Shown: positions 19,699-29,541, counted from the stretch's first letter. The stretch is DNA of 64,000 nt from Roseiarcus sp963753135 (GCA_963753135.1 CAVWBA010000001.1:124001-188000), one strand, 5' to 3'. Notes: generated by a model from the sequence alone, not told the origin. Program-made: numbers and translations.

Positions 19699-20602
19699 CT
19701 ACGCCGCCCGGTTTGTTCGAGATGTCGGCAGCTTTGGCCGCAGCAATTTGCCGATCGTCCGTCGCGGCTTGTCTATTGTGGGCGGGGCGAGCCTCGCCAC
19801 GGCATAGACGCGCGCGCGGAGATCGTCCGCCAGCGCCTGCCGGTCTCGAATTGCGGCAATCGAGGCGAAGGGGATCGGCGCGCCGATCGCGACGGGCAGC
19901 GTCGCGCCGATGCGCGTCCTCACTTCATGGAAAATAAGGGAGAGCCTGAGCGTCAGGCTCACGTGACTGGCGATCTGGAAAAGGCGGCTGTTCTGGCCGC
20001 CGAACCAGATCGGAACCACGGTCGCTTTCGAGCGCTGGATGAGCTGCGATGCGAATGGCTGCCAGCGGCCGTCGACAGCGGGTTTAAGCCCAAGCTTGTC
20101 GGGCGTCGTTGAAATCGCTCCGGCGGGGAAGACCACCACGGCGCCGCCTTTGGCGAGTTGGGCGCGCGCAGCGGCGCGCGAGGCGAGATTGGTTCGTTCC
20201 GCCTCTTCCGTGCCCGAGAAATCGACCGGCAGGATGAACCCTGCCGCCTCCGGCGCGCGGGTGAGCACAATATGGGTAAGGACGACGAAATCGGGCCTTG
20301 CCTTGCTCACGAGCCAGGCCATGACGATGCCGTCGAGCACGCCATAGGGGTGATTGGCGACGAACACGACGGGGCCGGTCTTCGGCACGGCCGATAGCGC
20401 GCGGGCGTCATAGCGGACATCGAGTTCGAGCGAGCGCACAGCGGCCTCGAAGAAGGTCTCGCCCGCGCGCGGAAACCGCTGATTATGGACATACATCCGC
20501 TTGAGCTTCGGCTGGCCAGTCGCTTTCTCGACGAGCCGGATCAGCCCCCGCTTGATCGGCGGGATCGCTCGCGGTCGCGTAACTGAAGAGATACTTGTCC
20601 AT
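19699..20602 (-). CDS. lysophospholipid acyltransferase-family protein, one frame shift
   Basis: PlsC-fold acyltransferase of about 300 residues, the type annotated as glycerol-3-phosphate/lyso-lipid acyltransferase or hemolysin-like. Catalytic His-Asp region VVFVANHPYGVLDG and the later FPAGAISTTP box are visible. The N-terminus MDKYLFSYATASD (ATG 20602) continues into the main frame as PPIKRGLIRLVEKATGQPKL if the run of three G at 20561-20563 is shortened by one. The ORF can also be opened from 20664 without this repair, but that N-terminus is not family-like. It lies 70 bases after kdsA on the same strand, fitting an envelope-lipid role. Confidence 0.8.
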
Positions 20603-20672
20603 CGCGCTCGTTTTCGCGGACCAGCGGGCCGAAATATATTGTTCACGCGACCGTCATGTGACAAGGCCGCCG

Positions 20673-21530
20673 TCAGGCGCTCTCGGCGTTACGCTTAACG
20701 AGCCGGTCGAAATCCTGAAGTTCGGCGACGAGCGCCTCGAACTCCTTGAGCGGCACCATGTTCGGACCGTCGGAGGGCGCATGGTCAGGGTCCTGATGGG
20801 TCTCGATGAAAACGCCCGCCACGCCGACCGCGACGGCCGCCCGCGCCAGCACTCTCACGAACGCGCGCTCTCCCCCCGACGCGGTCCCTTGCCCGCCAGG
20901 CTGCTGCACCGAATGGGTCGCGTCGAAGATGATTGGCGCGCCGGTCTCGCGGGCCAGAATCGGCAGGGCGCGCATGTCGGAGACAAGCGTGTTGTAGCCG
21001 AAGCTTACGCCCCTCTCTGTCACCAGAATGTCGGCCAGGCCTGCCGCGTCGAGCTTGGCGACGACATTTTTCATGTCCCAGGGCGCGAGAAACTGCCCCT
21101 TCTTGACGTTGACCGGCCGTCCTGTCTCGGCCGCCGCGATCAGAAGATCGGTCTGACGGCAAAGAAAGGCCGGGATCTGCAACGCGTCGACCGCTTGCGC
21201 GACCGGCCCGCATTGGCTGGTTTCGTGCACATCGGTGATCACGGGCAGGCCAAGCGTCTCGCGGATTTCGGCGAAGATCGGCAGCGCCGCCTTAAGCCCC
21301 ATCCCGCGCTTGGCCGATCCCGACGTCCGGTTGGCCTTGTCGAAGGACGACTTGAAGACGAGGCCGATCGCACGGCGCGCCGCGATCTCCTTCAAGGCTT
21401 GAGCCATCTCGAGCGCGTGGGCGCGGCTCTCGAGCTGGCAGGGGCCGGCAATGAGCGCCAACGGGAGTTGCGGTCCAAACCGGGCCGCGTGCGGCCCCTG
21501 GCCGATTTGAACGATAGCGTTGTTGCGCAA
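20673..21530 (-). CDS. kdsA: 3-deoxy-8-phosphooctulonate synthase (KdsA)
   Basis: Condenses phosphoenolpyruvate and arabinose 5-phosphate to KDO 8-phosphate for lipopolysaccharide inner core. 285 residues, full length, with family motifs LALIAGPCQLES, VFKSSFDKANRTS, DVHETSQ, NVKKGQFLAPWDM and FDATHSVQQPG. The Cys in AGPC may coordinate metal in some class members. A perfect 7-bp-stem hairpin lies 15 bases upstream of the start. Followed by the acyltransferase, so a small envelope operon is plausible. Confidence 0.97.
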   Translation of the reverse strand: MRNNAIVQIGQGPHAARFGPQLPLALIAGPCQLESRAHALEMAQALKEIAARRAIGLVFKSSFDKANRTSGSAKRGMGLKAALPIFAEIRETLGLPVITDVHETSQCGPVAQAVDALQIPAFLCRQTDLLIAAAETGRPVNVKKGQFLAPWDMKNVVAKLDAAGLADILVTERGVSFGYNTLVSDMRALPILARETGAPIIFDATHSVQQPGGQGTASGGERAFVRVLARAAVAVGVAGVFIETHQDPDHAPSDGPNMVPLKEFEALVAELQDFDRLVKRNAESA

Positions 21531-21544
21531 AGAGATGTCCCGAT

Positions 21545-21561
21545 AGCGGGTTATACCCGCT
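21545..21561. promoter_or_regulatory. perfect 7-bp inverted repeat in the kdsA leader
   Basis: AGCGGGT-TAT-ACCCGCT, located 15 bases before the kdsA start. It could be an operator or a leader hairpin, or simply a terminator-like stem for the upstream glyoxalase-fold gene; there is no T-run. Confidence 0.35.
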
Positions 21562-21703
21562 TTCGGCGCGGCTCTTAGCGGGAGGCGAGGCTCGATGGCA
21601 AGCGCGAGAAGCTTACGCGCGTATTGGCGCCCCCTGGAATCTGAGGGGCGTGCTCAGCGCCGCGTCTCAGAATGAGGAAGTGCGCGCGCCCCACTGCGAC
21701 CAA

Positions 21704-22102
21704 TCACTCCTGCCCTTCCACCGTCTCGTTCGCCGCAAAGTCGATCTCGACTCGCGCGCCGCTGGGATCGAAGAAGAACAATTGCCAAAGCCCGGCTGCA
21801 TGGCCGTTCTCGGGCAAACGACGCAAGTCGTATTTGATTCCGCGCGCCTTGAGCCTGGCCACATAGGCCGAGGGGTCGGTTCCGAAGAAGGCGATATGGT
21901 CGAGCACTCCGCCGCCCTCGGGAATGGACGGTCTCTGCACGACATGCAGCACGGCCTTGCCGTCATTGTAGAGCCATGCGCCAGGAAACGAGAACGCCGG
22001 GCGCGGACCGGAGGTGAAGCCGAGGATGTCGTTATAGAACGCGACCGTCTGGTCGGCGTTGGTCGTGAGGATGGTGAAATGATCCATCCGAGCGATCGGC
22101 AT
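21704..22102 (-). CDS. VOC (glyoxalase/bleomycin-resistance fold) protein
   Basis: 132-residue single-domain vicinal-oxygen-chelate protein with two beta-alpha-beta-beta-beta modules: MDHFTILTTNADQTVAFYND and LDHIAFFGTDPSAYVARLKA. The His near the start (MDHF), His in LDHIAFF and Glu in ARVEIDF are in metal-ligand positions. The family includes ring-cleaving dioxygenases, isomerases and binding proteins; this short form cannot be assigned a substrate. Intact; divergent from the ATC hydrolase-like gene. Confidence 0.85.
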   Translation of the reverse strand: MPIARMDHFTILTTNADQTVAFYNDILGFTSGPRPAFSFPGAWLYNDGKAVLHVVQRPSIPEGGGVLDHIAFFGTDPSAYVARLKARGIKYDLRRLPENGHAAGLWQLFFFDPSGARVEIDFAANETVEGQE

Positions 22103-22251
22103 CGGCCTCTTCTCCCTTGGGTGCAGGAGGCGCGCGCCGTCCGGCGCCCCGGGGCCATAACTCGTCGCGTCGCCCGGAGCCTGTCAAGCCGGCGACGGAG
22201 AGCGCTCGCGAATTTGACAGGTCCCGCGCGGCCGGCGCAGGCTCGCCGCTT

Positions 22252-22755
22252 ATGAACGATAGCACGAATAAGCCCGCCGGCGACGAGCTCGGCATTCTCG
22301 CCCGCCGAAAAATTGAGGCCGCGATCATCGCGCCGATCTATGATGAGATGCGTAAGTCGATCGGCGAAGAGAAGGCGCGCGACATCCTGCGCCGCGCCAT
22401 CCGCCGCGCCGCGATTGATGCGGGCGCCGAATTCGCCTCGCGCGCGGACGCCGGAGCCGACCTCGAGAGCTTCAAGGCGATCCTGCCTCTCTGGACGAAG
22501 AGCGACGCGCTGACGATCGAGGTCATCGACGATAAGCCCGGCGTGTTCGACTTCAATGTCAAGCGCTGCCGTTACGCGGAGACCTATCGCGCCATGGGGC
22601 TTGGCGAAATCGGAGACATCCTCAGCTGCAACCGCGACGGCGCGTTTTGCGAGGGCTACGATCCGCGCATCAAGCTCACCCGGACGCAGACCATCATGAG
22701 CGGGGCGAGCCATTGCGACTTCCGCTATCGCTCGAGTCCGGGACCGCGGACTTGA
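22252..22755 (+). CDS. L-2-amino-thiazoline-4-carboxylate (ATC) hydrolase-like protein
   Basis: 167 residues, starting at ATG 22252 (MNDSTNKPAG). Helical N-terminal part (EEKARDILRRAIRRAAIDAG), then FDFNVKRCRYAETYRAMGL, LSCNRDGAFCEGYDPRIKLT and the terminal MSGASHCDFRY, the Cys/His-rich ending typical of this family. Characterised members open the thiazoline ring of ATC in L-cysteine production; most homologues are uncharacterised and could act on related compounds. Intact, with its own promoter region shared with the divergent VOC gene. Confidence 0.75.
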   Translation: MNDSTNKPAGDELGILARRKIEAAIIAPIYDEMRKSIGEEKARDILRRAIRRAAIDAGAEFASRADAGADLESFKAILPLWTKSDALTIEVIDDKPGVFDFNVKRCRYAETYRAMGLGEIGDILSCNRDGAFCEGYDPRIKLTRTQTIMSGASHCDFRYRSSPGPRT

Positions 22756-22806
22756 GGCTCATGCGAGGTATCTTCCTCGATCCCATCGGATTGGACGGGG
22801 GAATTG

Positions 22807-23583
22807 ATGGAACAGCGCTTTGCATTCGATGAGATTGCGAACGTGTACAGGGCCGCGCGTCCCGACTACCCCGAAGCGCTTATCGAGGATATTGTCTCAT
22901 ACGCTGACCTGAAGGGAAGCGATAAAATTCTCGAAATTGGCTGCGGCACGGGTCAGGCAACAAAGAGTTTTGCTAAGCGTGGCTTCCCGATTGTCGCGAT
23001 GGATCCCGGGCCAGAAATGCTTCGCCGCGCGCGTGAGGAGTTGGCGGACTTCAGCAGTGTTGAGTTTTTGGAGACTACATTCGAAGGATCGCCTGCGACA
23101 CAAGGCGAGTTTCGGCTGATTGTCGCCGCACAGTCGTGGCACTGGGTGTCCGCGGAGATGCGGTTTGCGAAAGCCGCAGAGGCGCTGTCGCCTGATGGGT
23201 CACTCGCGATATTCGGGCACGTTCCAGTGGGACTACCCGCCCCATTGCTCGCTCGATTTAAGGAAATCTATCTGCGCCACACTGGTAAGTGGGGTCCCCC
23301 ACCGGAGGCTTGGTATCTACCCGACGGCCCGTTCAAAGGATGGTTTGATGAATCAGGGATGTTCGGCCCGGTCACCCACAAGAGTTATCCCTGGCAATGG
23401 CCGCACACGACATCAAGCTACACGGATTTCTTGCGCACGAAATCGGAGCACCGGATGCTGGAGTCCGCTAAGCGCGAAGAGATGTTTGGTGAGTTTGCTC
23501 AAGCAATTGACGACGGCGGCGGAAGGCTCACAGCGGATTACGAAACGCATCTCTACATCGCCCACCGTCTAAATCGCGATTGA
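22807..23583 (+). CDS. class I SAM-dependent methyltransferase
   Basis: 258 residues. The Rossmann SAM site is clear: ILEIGCGTGQATKSFAKRG, then IVAMDPGPEML. The body includes the SWHWVS motif seen in Methyltransf_11/25-type small-molecule methyltransferases. ATG 22807 is used in preference to a TTG three bases earlier. No frame change. Base composition looks less GC-rich than its neighbours, with more A/T-ending codons, which hints at acquisition from elsewhere. Substrate unknown. Confidence 0.85.
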   Translation: MEQRFAFDEIANVYRAARPDYPEALIEDIVSYADLKGSDKILEIGCGTGQATKSFAKRGFPIVAMDPGPEMLRRAREELADFSSVEFLETTFEGSPATQGEFRLIVAAQSWHWVSAEMRFAKAAEALSPDGSLAIFGHVPVGLPAPLLARFKEIYLRHTGKWGPPPEAWYLPDGPFKGWFDESGMFGPVTHKSYPWQWPHTTSSYTDFLRTKSEHRMLESAKREEMFGEFAQAIDDGGGRLTADYETHLYIAHRLNRD

Positions 23584-23664
23584 ATCGTTTTGCGCGAGAG
23601 CAGTCGCCGACGATCGGGTATTAATCTTTGGCGCGCGACCGCGGCGGAAACCGGAGTGAAGCGA

Positions 23665-24387
23665 ATGCGGCTGGGGTTGTGTTTGATTACGTTCCTGACG
23701 GCGCTCGCCGCCGCCTCGCCCGCGGCGGCGGCCGAGCGCGCACCCGCCATCGGCAATGACCGCTGGGTCGAAGTCACCGGCGAAGGCAGCGTCAGCGCCG
23801 CGCCCGACTTCGCCCGAGTGACGCTCGGCGTGACGAGCACGGGAAAGACCGCGGGCGAGGCGATGGCGGCGAACGCGAGAGCGGCCAATGCGCTCGTTTC
23901 GCTCATCAAATCGGAGGGCGTCGCTCCCGTCGACATCCAGACCTCCGAGATGTCGATTTCGCCGATGTTCTCGCAACCTTCGCCGGGCCAACAGACCTCG
24001 CCGACGATCACCGGCTATAGCGTGAGCAACAACGTGGCTGTGACGCTTCACGACATCCCGCGCTTAGGCAGCCTGCTCGACAAGGCCGTGACGGCCGGCG
24101 CCAACTCGGTTTATGGCGTCGGCTTTGGCCACAATGATCCGAGCGCGCTCCTGGATAAGGCGCGGCCATTGGCGGTGGCCGACGCCAGGCGCAAGGCCGA
24201 GATCTACGCCAACGCCGGCGGCGCCAGAATCGGGCGGCTCATGGTGCTGACGGAAGAGCCGGGCCGCCCGCCGCCCATCGCCTTTTCCCGCGCCTACGCC
24301 GCCAGCGCCCCCGCCCTGACCCCAATCGAAGCGGGCGAGGACAAGCTGACCGTGACCGTCACGGCGCGGTTTGAGCTCACCCAGTAA
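23665..24387 (+). CDS. SIMPL (DUF541) domain periplasmic protein
   Basis: 240 residues. Signal peptide (LCLITFLTALAAASPAAAAE), then a SIMPL domain: VTGEGSVSAAPDFARVTLGV, VDIQTSEMSISPMF, ITGYSVSNNVAVTLHD and the ARRKAEIYANAGGARIGRL helix. Proteins of this family (BP26/OMP28-like in brucellae) form periplasmic or membrane-associated oligomers of unclear function. Start ATG 23665. The next gene starts 40 bases later on the same strand. Confidence 0.85.
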   Translation: MRLGLCLITFLTALAAASPAAAAERAPAIGNDRWVEVTGEGSVSAAPDFARVTLGVTSTGKTAGEAMAANARAANALVSLIKSEGVAPVDIQTSEMSISPMFSQPSPGQQTSPTITGYSVSNNVAVTLHDIPRLGSLLDKAVTAGANSVYGVGFGHNDPSALLDKARPLAVADARRKAEIYANAGGARIGRLMVLTEEPGRPPPIAFSRAYAASAPALTPIEAGEDKLTVTVTARFELTQ

Positions 24388-24427
24388 GCGACGGCTCGGC
24401 GCAAACCGGCGCGCCGAAAGGATCGAG

Positions 24428-25723
24428 ATGGACGATCCCTCTGACCCTGCCGACACGCCATTTCAGCGCCTGCTGAACCGCGAGATTCTCTCAAGCGAGC
24501 GGCGGCGCATGCTCATCCTGGCCGCGCTCCAGGCTTTCATCCTCGTTCTGATCCTCTTGGCCGCGACATTCGCCCCCGGCTTCGTCCGGTCGATCTATCA
24601 CGATCGGCTCCCGATCCGTGCAGCGTCGGCGGCGTTCTCGGCCTTCGTCGCGTACGAACTGTTCGCGGCCGGCCTGCTCACGATCTTCATTCGTCGCGGT
24701 CGAAATTTTCCTGTTCTGGGGCGCTACGTGAACGCGTTCGTCGAAACGAGCTTTCCGACGGTGCTGCTCTATCTCCTTGCCGGATATCTCTTCGCGCCCG
24801 CCGTTTTCGGGACGTGGACCGCGCTCCTCTATTTTCTCTTCATCATTCTCTCGACTCTGCGGCTCGACTTCAAGCTTTCGGCCTTCACCGGAGCGGTCGC
24901 AGCGGTCGAGCTCTTCGCCCTCGCCATGGTCATCTTGCATCTCGAGTGGCGAAGCGAGGACCCGGACTTCAGCATCGGCTATCATCTGACGCGCAGCGCC
25001 GTCCTTCTCGCGGCCGGCCTGCTGGCCGGCTATGTCGGAGCGACGATCAAGAGCCATTTCCGGCGGGCGCTCGCCGCCGCCTCGGCCCGCGACGAAGTGA
25101 CCAACCTCTTCGGTCAACACGTCTCGCCGCAAGTGGTCGAGCGGCTCCTCGCAATCGGCGCGGCCGAGCTCAGCGAAATGAGGCGGGTCTGCGTCATGTT
25201 CGTCGACATCCGCAGCTTCACCGCCGCCGCGCGCACGCGAAAGCCGGCCGAGGTCGTCGCGCGCCTCGACGCCGTTTTCGAGATCCTGGTCGACGTCGTC
25301 GATCGGCACAACGGCATAGTGAACAAGTTCTTAGGCGACGGCCTGCTCGCCATTTTCGGCGCGCCAATCGAGGACCCTCTTGAGGCTGCGAACGCCGTCG
25401 CTGCGGCGCGTGAGATGCTCAGCGCCATGGACGCGAGCAACGCCGGCGACCCTTGGCCGATCCGCCTCGGCATCGGCATCCATATCGGCCAGGCGGTGGC
25501 CGGGACCGTCGGCTCGCCACGCCGCAAGGAATATACGGTCATCGGCGACACGGTGAACCTGGCCTCGCGCCTCGAGAGCCTCAACAAGGAGGTCGGCTCG
25601 CAGCTGGTCGTCTCCGACGCCGTACGCGAGGCTGCAGGCGACGCCGTCGGCAAGGCTCTGGCGCTGGGGCCAATTCCCGTGCGCGGCTACGCCGAGCCGG
25701 TCACGGTCTGGCGTCTCGCGTAA
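24428..25723 (+). CDS. membrane class III adenylate/guanylate cyclase
   Basis: 431 residues. The N-terminal half has about six membrane helices (LILAALQAFILVLILLAATF, TVLLYLLAGYLFAPAVF and others) and no known sensor domain. The C-terminal catalytic domain has the two metal-binding Asp (VMFVDIRSFT and FLGDGLLAIFG), the KEYTVIGDTVNLASRLE block with the base-selecting Asp and transition-state Asn/Arg. All catalytic positions appear filled, so it should be active; the Lys-Asp pattern suggests ATP as substrate. Start ATG 24428 with a GAGATGGA context. Confidence 0.88.
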   Translation: MDDPSDPADTPFQRLLNREILSSERRRMLILAALQAFILVLILLAATFAPGFVRSIYHDRLPIRAASAAFSAFVAYELFAAGLLTIFIRRGRNFPVLGRYVNAFVETSFPTVLLYLLAGYLFAPAVFGTWTALLYFLFIILSTLRLDFKLSAFTGAVAAVELFALAMVILHLEWRSEDPDFSIGYHLTRSAVLLAAGLLAGYVGATIKSHFRRALAAASARDEVTNLFGQHVSPQVVERLLAIGAAELSEMRRVCVMFVDIRSFTAAARTRKPAEVVARLDAVFEILVDVVDRHNGIVNKFLGDGLLAIFGAPIEDPLEAANAVAAAREMLSAMDASNAGDPWPIRLGIGIHIGQAVAGTVGSPRRKEYTVIGDTVNLASRLESLNKEVGSQLVVSDAVREAAGDAVGKALALGPIPVRGYAEPVTVWRLA

Positions 25724-25767
25724 AGCACCCTATGTTTGGCCGGAATCGGCTTGGCTCCTTATCGATG

Positions 25768-26075
25768 GGGGTTCTGGCGGACGCGGTCTATGACGTCGAT
25801 TCCCGCTTGCGTCAGATGCTGGAGGCGCGCCGCCAGCCCTATGCGCTGGCGGTCCGCTCGAACCAGCCTGTGCGCGCTTGGACGCAACGGCGGGGGTTCG
25901 TCGACGCCACGGCGGCAAACCTGGCCGCCAATCTTTCGGCCGAAAGTTTTGTGCGGCTTTCCGCCGGCCAACGCTCGCGAAGGGCCTCAAGCTCTCCAAC
26001 TGGGCGCGGCCGAAGCCGCCTTTGCTCATTACAAACGATGCCCATCCATACACACGCAACTGTAGGAGTAATTAA
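25768..26075 (+). pseudogene. IS701-like transposase fragment
   Basis: One frame reads GVLADAVYDVDSRLRQMLEA, then RRQPYALAVRSNQPV and AANLAANLSAESFVRLSAG, which matches the middle of IS701/DDE_5-type transposases. It continues in another frame as AKGLKLSNWARPKPP. No start, catalytic N-terminus or ends remain. It lies between the cyclase and a copy of the dispersed repeat. Confidence 0.6.
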
Positions 26076-26222
26076 GCTCGCCCCATGAACAATCCTGCCC
26101 TTCCGCAAGGCCAAGACCTCAAGGCGCGCCCCGCCCTGTTCCGGCGCGCTCAACGCCACGGAAAGCGCCGCGAAAATTCGGGGGTCTTCGCAGCGAACCC
26201 GCCACGAGCCAAGAAAACTTAA
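26076..26222 (+). repeat. dispersed repeat C with a 45-codon micro-ORF
   Basis: About 50 bases around 26076-26125 match the other two copies (AATTAAGCTCGCCCCATGAA, then CAATCCTGCCCTTCCGCA). The match includes an ATG at 26085 that opens an ORF to 26222, beginning MNNPALPQGQDLKARP and rich in Arg/Lys. The first nine residues resemble those encoded in copies at 8658 (MNNSALPHG) and 31701 (MSNPALPHA). After that the sequence differs. Whether the ORF is expressed is unknown; AGGAG lies 15-19 bases upstream of the ATG, which is rather far. Confidence 0.45.
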
Positions 26223-26317
26223 ACGGACCGACCGGGCAACGTCGCGGCCTCATTGCCGAGAAGGAGCTAAGCCGACTCCGTCCCAAAGCAAAGCGCGCTT
26301 TAGCGCCCGGGCGCCCG

Positions 26318-28815
26318 TCAGTTGATGAACTTGAAGTAGTCCGCCTCGACGGAGGCGGACGCGCGCCGCGCGTCCTCGACCAATCGTGACGCCATGAGTT
26401 TCAGGTTCGCCGAGTGAAGAGTCTCGAGGGCTGGAATGGGCTTGTCGGAGACGATGGCGAGCAGCATCTGCATCGGTCCGATGGAGCTCGCGTCGGCCGT
26501 CAGCGGCACGCTGAACGTTGCGGAATCGCCGCTTGCATCGACCTTCGTCTCCAGCCTGTGCGCGAGGCCGTCGTTGTCGACGAGGACCAGGTAAATGCGA
26601 CGCCGCTCCAGACCTGAAATCGTCCCCCGCAACGGCTGTCCCGGTCCGACCTCATAGTTCTGCAGCCTCAGCCGAGGCGCCTGTCGCCCATCCGGCGCGG
26701 CAAGCCGGACGAGATCGAGGGCGGGACATTGCTCTGCGGTGATCGGCGCCAACGTAAGGTTCGCCTCGACGCCAACCTCGCGCTTGTAGGCTGAATCAAA
26801 GCGGCGGAATGGTTCGATCGTCCGCCCAACCGCTTGGTACTCATGGGGATTGGTCGCTCCAGGAAGGGGCTCGATGAGAAAGCACTCGCCCCCGTCGAAG
26901 CTCGCGATGAACGCTTTGGCCTTGTCCTCCGGCGAGGCGGGCGCCATGAGGCGGAGCGACATTTACGGTCGTGGCTGGAGAGGCCGGCGAGAGCGCGGCG
27001 GTCTCGACGGCTGAGGGTTCCGGCCGAGGTGTCTCCACGCGCGCCGCCTGTTGCGGCGCAGGAACCGGGGCTCGCGCCGCAGCCTGGATTGCCGGCGGAA
27101 GCGGCGCGGGCGCGGCGACTTGCGCGCCCGCCGTCGGCTGCGCGGGCAGCGCGGTCTGGGCGGAAGCTGAGCCCTGGGGGAGGTTCTGCGAAGGCGCCGC
27201 GGCGGGCGGCGGCTCAGTTTTCGCGACCGGCTCTGGGGGCGGCGCAGGTTTGTCGGCGACGACCAGCGTCGCCGACATTCGCGCGGTCCGGTCGTTGTGG
27301 TTGGTCGCGACAATGCGGATCGAGGCGCTGGCCGCTTGCTGGGGCACGCCTTCGATCGCGCCTTTGCCGCCGCCGAGATCGCTGAAGGTCAGGCCTTCCG
27401 GCAATCCGCTCGCGGTCAGGCGCAGCCCTTTGCCGCCGGGGTCGCCGAAGTTCGGCAGTTCAGCTCGGTAAGCGGACCCGACTGTGGCGGCCGGCAGGTC
27501 GACATTCGCCTGTGCGGCCTTAGGCGGCAACGCGTCAGCCAGCGTTTCGGCTGTCACTGGGCTTGCGGCGGGCTGGAGGCTCCGGCGCCGGCGGGGACTC
27601 AATTCGCGCCGTCTCGGTTTGCGCGGGCGGATTCAACTCCTGGGCGGGCGGCGATGGCGGGTTTGTTCCCTCCTGCGATCCCGGCGGAAAAGCGAGCGTG
27701 GGCAATTGCTGCGATGTCAGCGGTGGTAATTTCGTCGTCGGGGAGGTCAGCGCCTGCTCGGCAGGACCTGGCGACGACTGCGGGATCGAGAACGTTCCGC
27801 CCCATCGGGCGAGGTCGCCGCGGAAGACGTAAGCCGCCCCGCCGAGGCTCAGGACCGCGATCAACGCTCCGATCAAAGCCGGAGTTCTACCGCTGCGCTC
27901 GTTGGCGACGGGAGGAGCTATGAGCGCCCGCGCGGCGCTCGGCGCCGCCGGCTCCCAGGCCGCGACCTCGGCCATGCTCGAGGGGCGGTTCTCGGGCAGG
28001 GGTTGCAGCATCGCCTGAAGGAGCGGCCGCATGCTCGGCTCGACCCAGGAGAGTTCAGCGGGAACGACCCGCCGCTTGTCGACCATCTCCGCTTGCGACC
28101 CCGCCATGTCGATGGGGTGGCCGAGCAGCGCCTCCGCCAGGACAAGACCGAAACTGTAGATGTCCGACTTGGGAGTGACGTCGCCGCCCGCGAGCCCGAG
28201 CTGTTCCGGGGAAGCATAATTCAGTTTGCCTGCGAAAGCGCCGCCAAGGATCGTTCCTTCGCCCGCGCGGTGGGCGCGGGCGATGCCGAAATCGATAACC
28301 TTGGCGCTGCGAACGTCGCCGTCGGGCATGATGAGATTGTCGGGGGAAATGTCCCGATGCACGACGCCGTGCTGGTGAGCCGCCTCTAGCGCGGACGCTA
28401 TGCGCTTCTGCAGGACTTTAACCTCCGCAAAGGGAAGCGGTCCCGAACCCAGCCGTTTCTTGAGCGACGGTCCTTCCACGAACTCCATCGCAAGATAGGC
28501 GCGCTGAAGCTCTGGATCGACCGAGAATACGAAATAGCGCACGATCGCGTCGTGCGTGAAACTGTGGAGGATCGAGGCCTCGCGGCGGAAGAGCTCCAAG
28601 ATCTCGGGATCGTTCGAAAACTCCGGCCGGATCATCTTGATCGCGACCGGGTCTCCCGTCTGGATGTTGAACCCGCGATAGACCTCCCCCATGCCTCCCT
28701 GCGCGACCAGCCTTTCGATCTCATAGACATTGTTGAGGCGCGCCCCGGGCCTCATGCTCTTTAAGGAGGAGCGCTGAATGACGGTTCGATCCTCCTCCAC
28801 GGGCGTCCGCTCCAA
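26318..28815 (-). CDS. T6SS-linked Ser/Thr protein kinase (PpkA/TagE-like), two frame shifts
   Basis: Repaired length is about 831 residues. Kinase domain residues ~30-290: glycine loop VAQGGMGEVYRG, VAIKMI lysine, catalytic VVHRDISPDNL, VIDFGIAR and YASPEQL. A membrane helix (ALIGALIAVLSLGGAAYVF) is followed by a Pro/Ala-rich linker, an Ig-like (He_PIG type) repeat LRLTASGLPEGLTFSDLGGG, a second linker and a C-terminal domain containing GPMQMLLAIVSDKPIPALE. Frame changes near 27565 and 26960 are each one extra base. Probably the inner-membrane kinase that phosphorylates the FHA partner in T6SS activation. Start is TTG 28815 or GTG 28800. Confidence 0.8.
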
Positions 28816-28983
28816 ATCAAATCAAGATGCGATCGCCGCGCCGGCGTGAGCAGCCCGGCTCAGTCCCTCGTCTTGCGGCCGGGCCGCCTACTGATCGCCA
28901 ATTCAACAATTGACGCACGCTAGGCGCTTGGAGATAATTTCTCAAGGTACGCATTTGCCACCTTTATTTTAAAGGAAACCCTC

Positions 28984-29541
28984 ATGCGCGCGTCATCGAC
29001 ATTTGCGTTCGGCGCCGCGGCGGTCCTCGCCGCTTCCATCTTGGCCAGTTCCGCTCCCGCTCGCGCCGATCCCGCTTATTCCTCCGAAAACGTGATCCAG
29101 ATCTTTCTCAAGCAGAAGGACGCGCTGAAGGGCGGCAAGACTCGCGCCCTGTGCGTTGGGACCGCCGCCGACTGCAAGAAGCAAGAGGCGGCGGAGGCGC
29201 CGCCTCCGGTTCAGTTCGACCTTTTGGCGAATTTCGAGTTCAACTCGGACAAGCTGACACAAGCGGCGAGGGAGAATCTGGACCAATTCGCCAAGGCCAT
29301 CAAAGATCCGCGGCTCGCGGGGTCCAAATTCGAGATTGACGGCCACACGGACGCCGTCGGACCCGAGGAATACAACCTCGGCCTCTCCGAGCGCCGCGCG
29401 GAGGCGGTGGTCTCCTACCTGACCTCCGAAGGAATTGACGGTTCGGTTTTGGTGGCGAAAGGCTTCGGCAAGACGAAGCCGCGTGTCGCCAATCCATACA
29501 GCCCGCTCAATCGCCGCGTCGAAACGCATCTCAGCGAATGA
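28984..29541 (+). CDS. OmpA-family peptidoglycan-associated envelope protein
   Basis: 185 residues. Signal peptide (TFAFGAAAVLAASILASSAPARA), a short linker with two Cys (RALCVGTAADCKK), then an OmpA C-terminal domain: FNSDKLTQAARENLDQFA, FEIDGHTDAVGPEEYNLGLS with the peptidoglycan-binding Asp, and NRRVETHLSE with the conserved Arg. Binds diaminopimelate in the cell wall. Start ATG 28984 with AAAGGAAA upstream. Its stop overlaps the start of the M23 gene by 4 bases (ATGA). Divergent from the kinase gene with ~170 bases of AT-richer shared promoter. Confidence 0.88.
   Translation: MRASSTFAFGAAAVLAASILASSAPARADPAYSSENVIQIFLKQKDALKGGKTRALCVGTAADCKKQEAAEAPPPVQFDLLANFEFNSDKLTQAARENLDQFAKAIKDPRLAGSKFEIDGHTDAVGPEEYNLGLSERRAEAVVSYLTSEGIDGSVLVAKGFGKTKPRVANPYSPLNRRVETHLSE

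Noticed and set aside
26318..26962. Kinase C-terminal part as an independent gene starting at 26962
   Set aside because: The frame before it has no stop until after the junction, spacing fits a single extra base, and no convincing ribosome site precedes the ATG; still possible.
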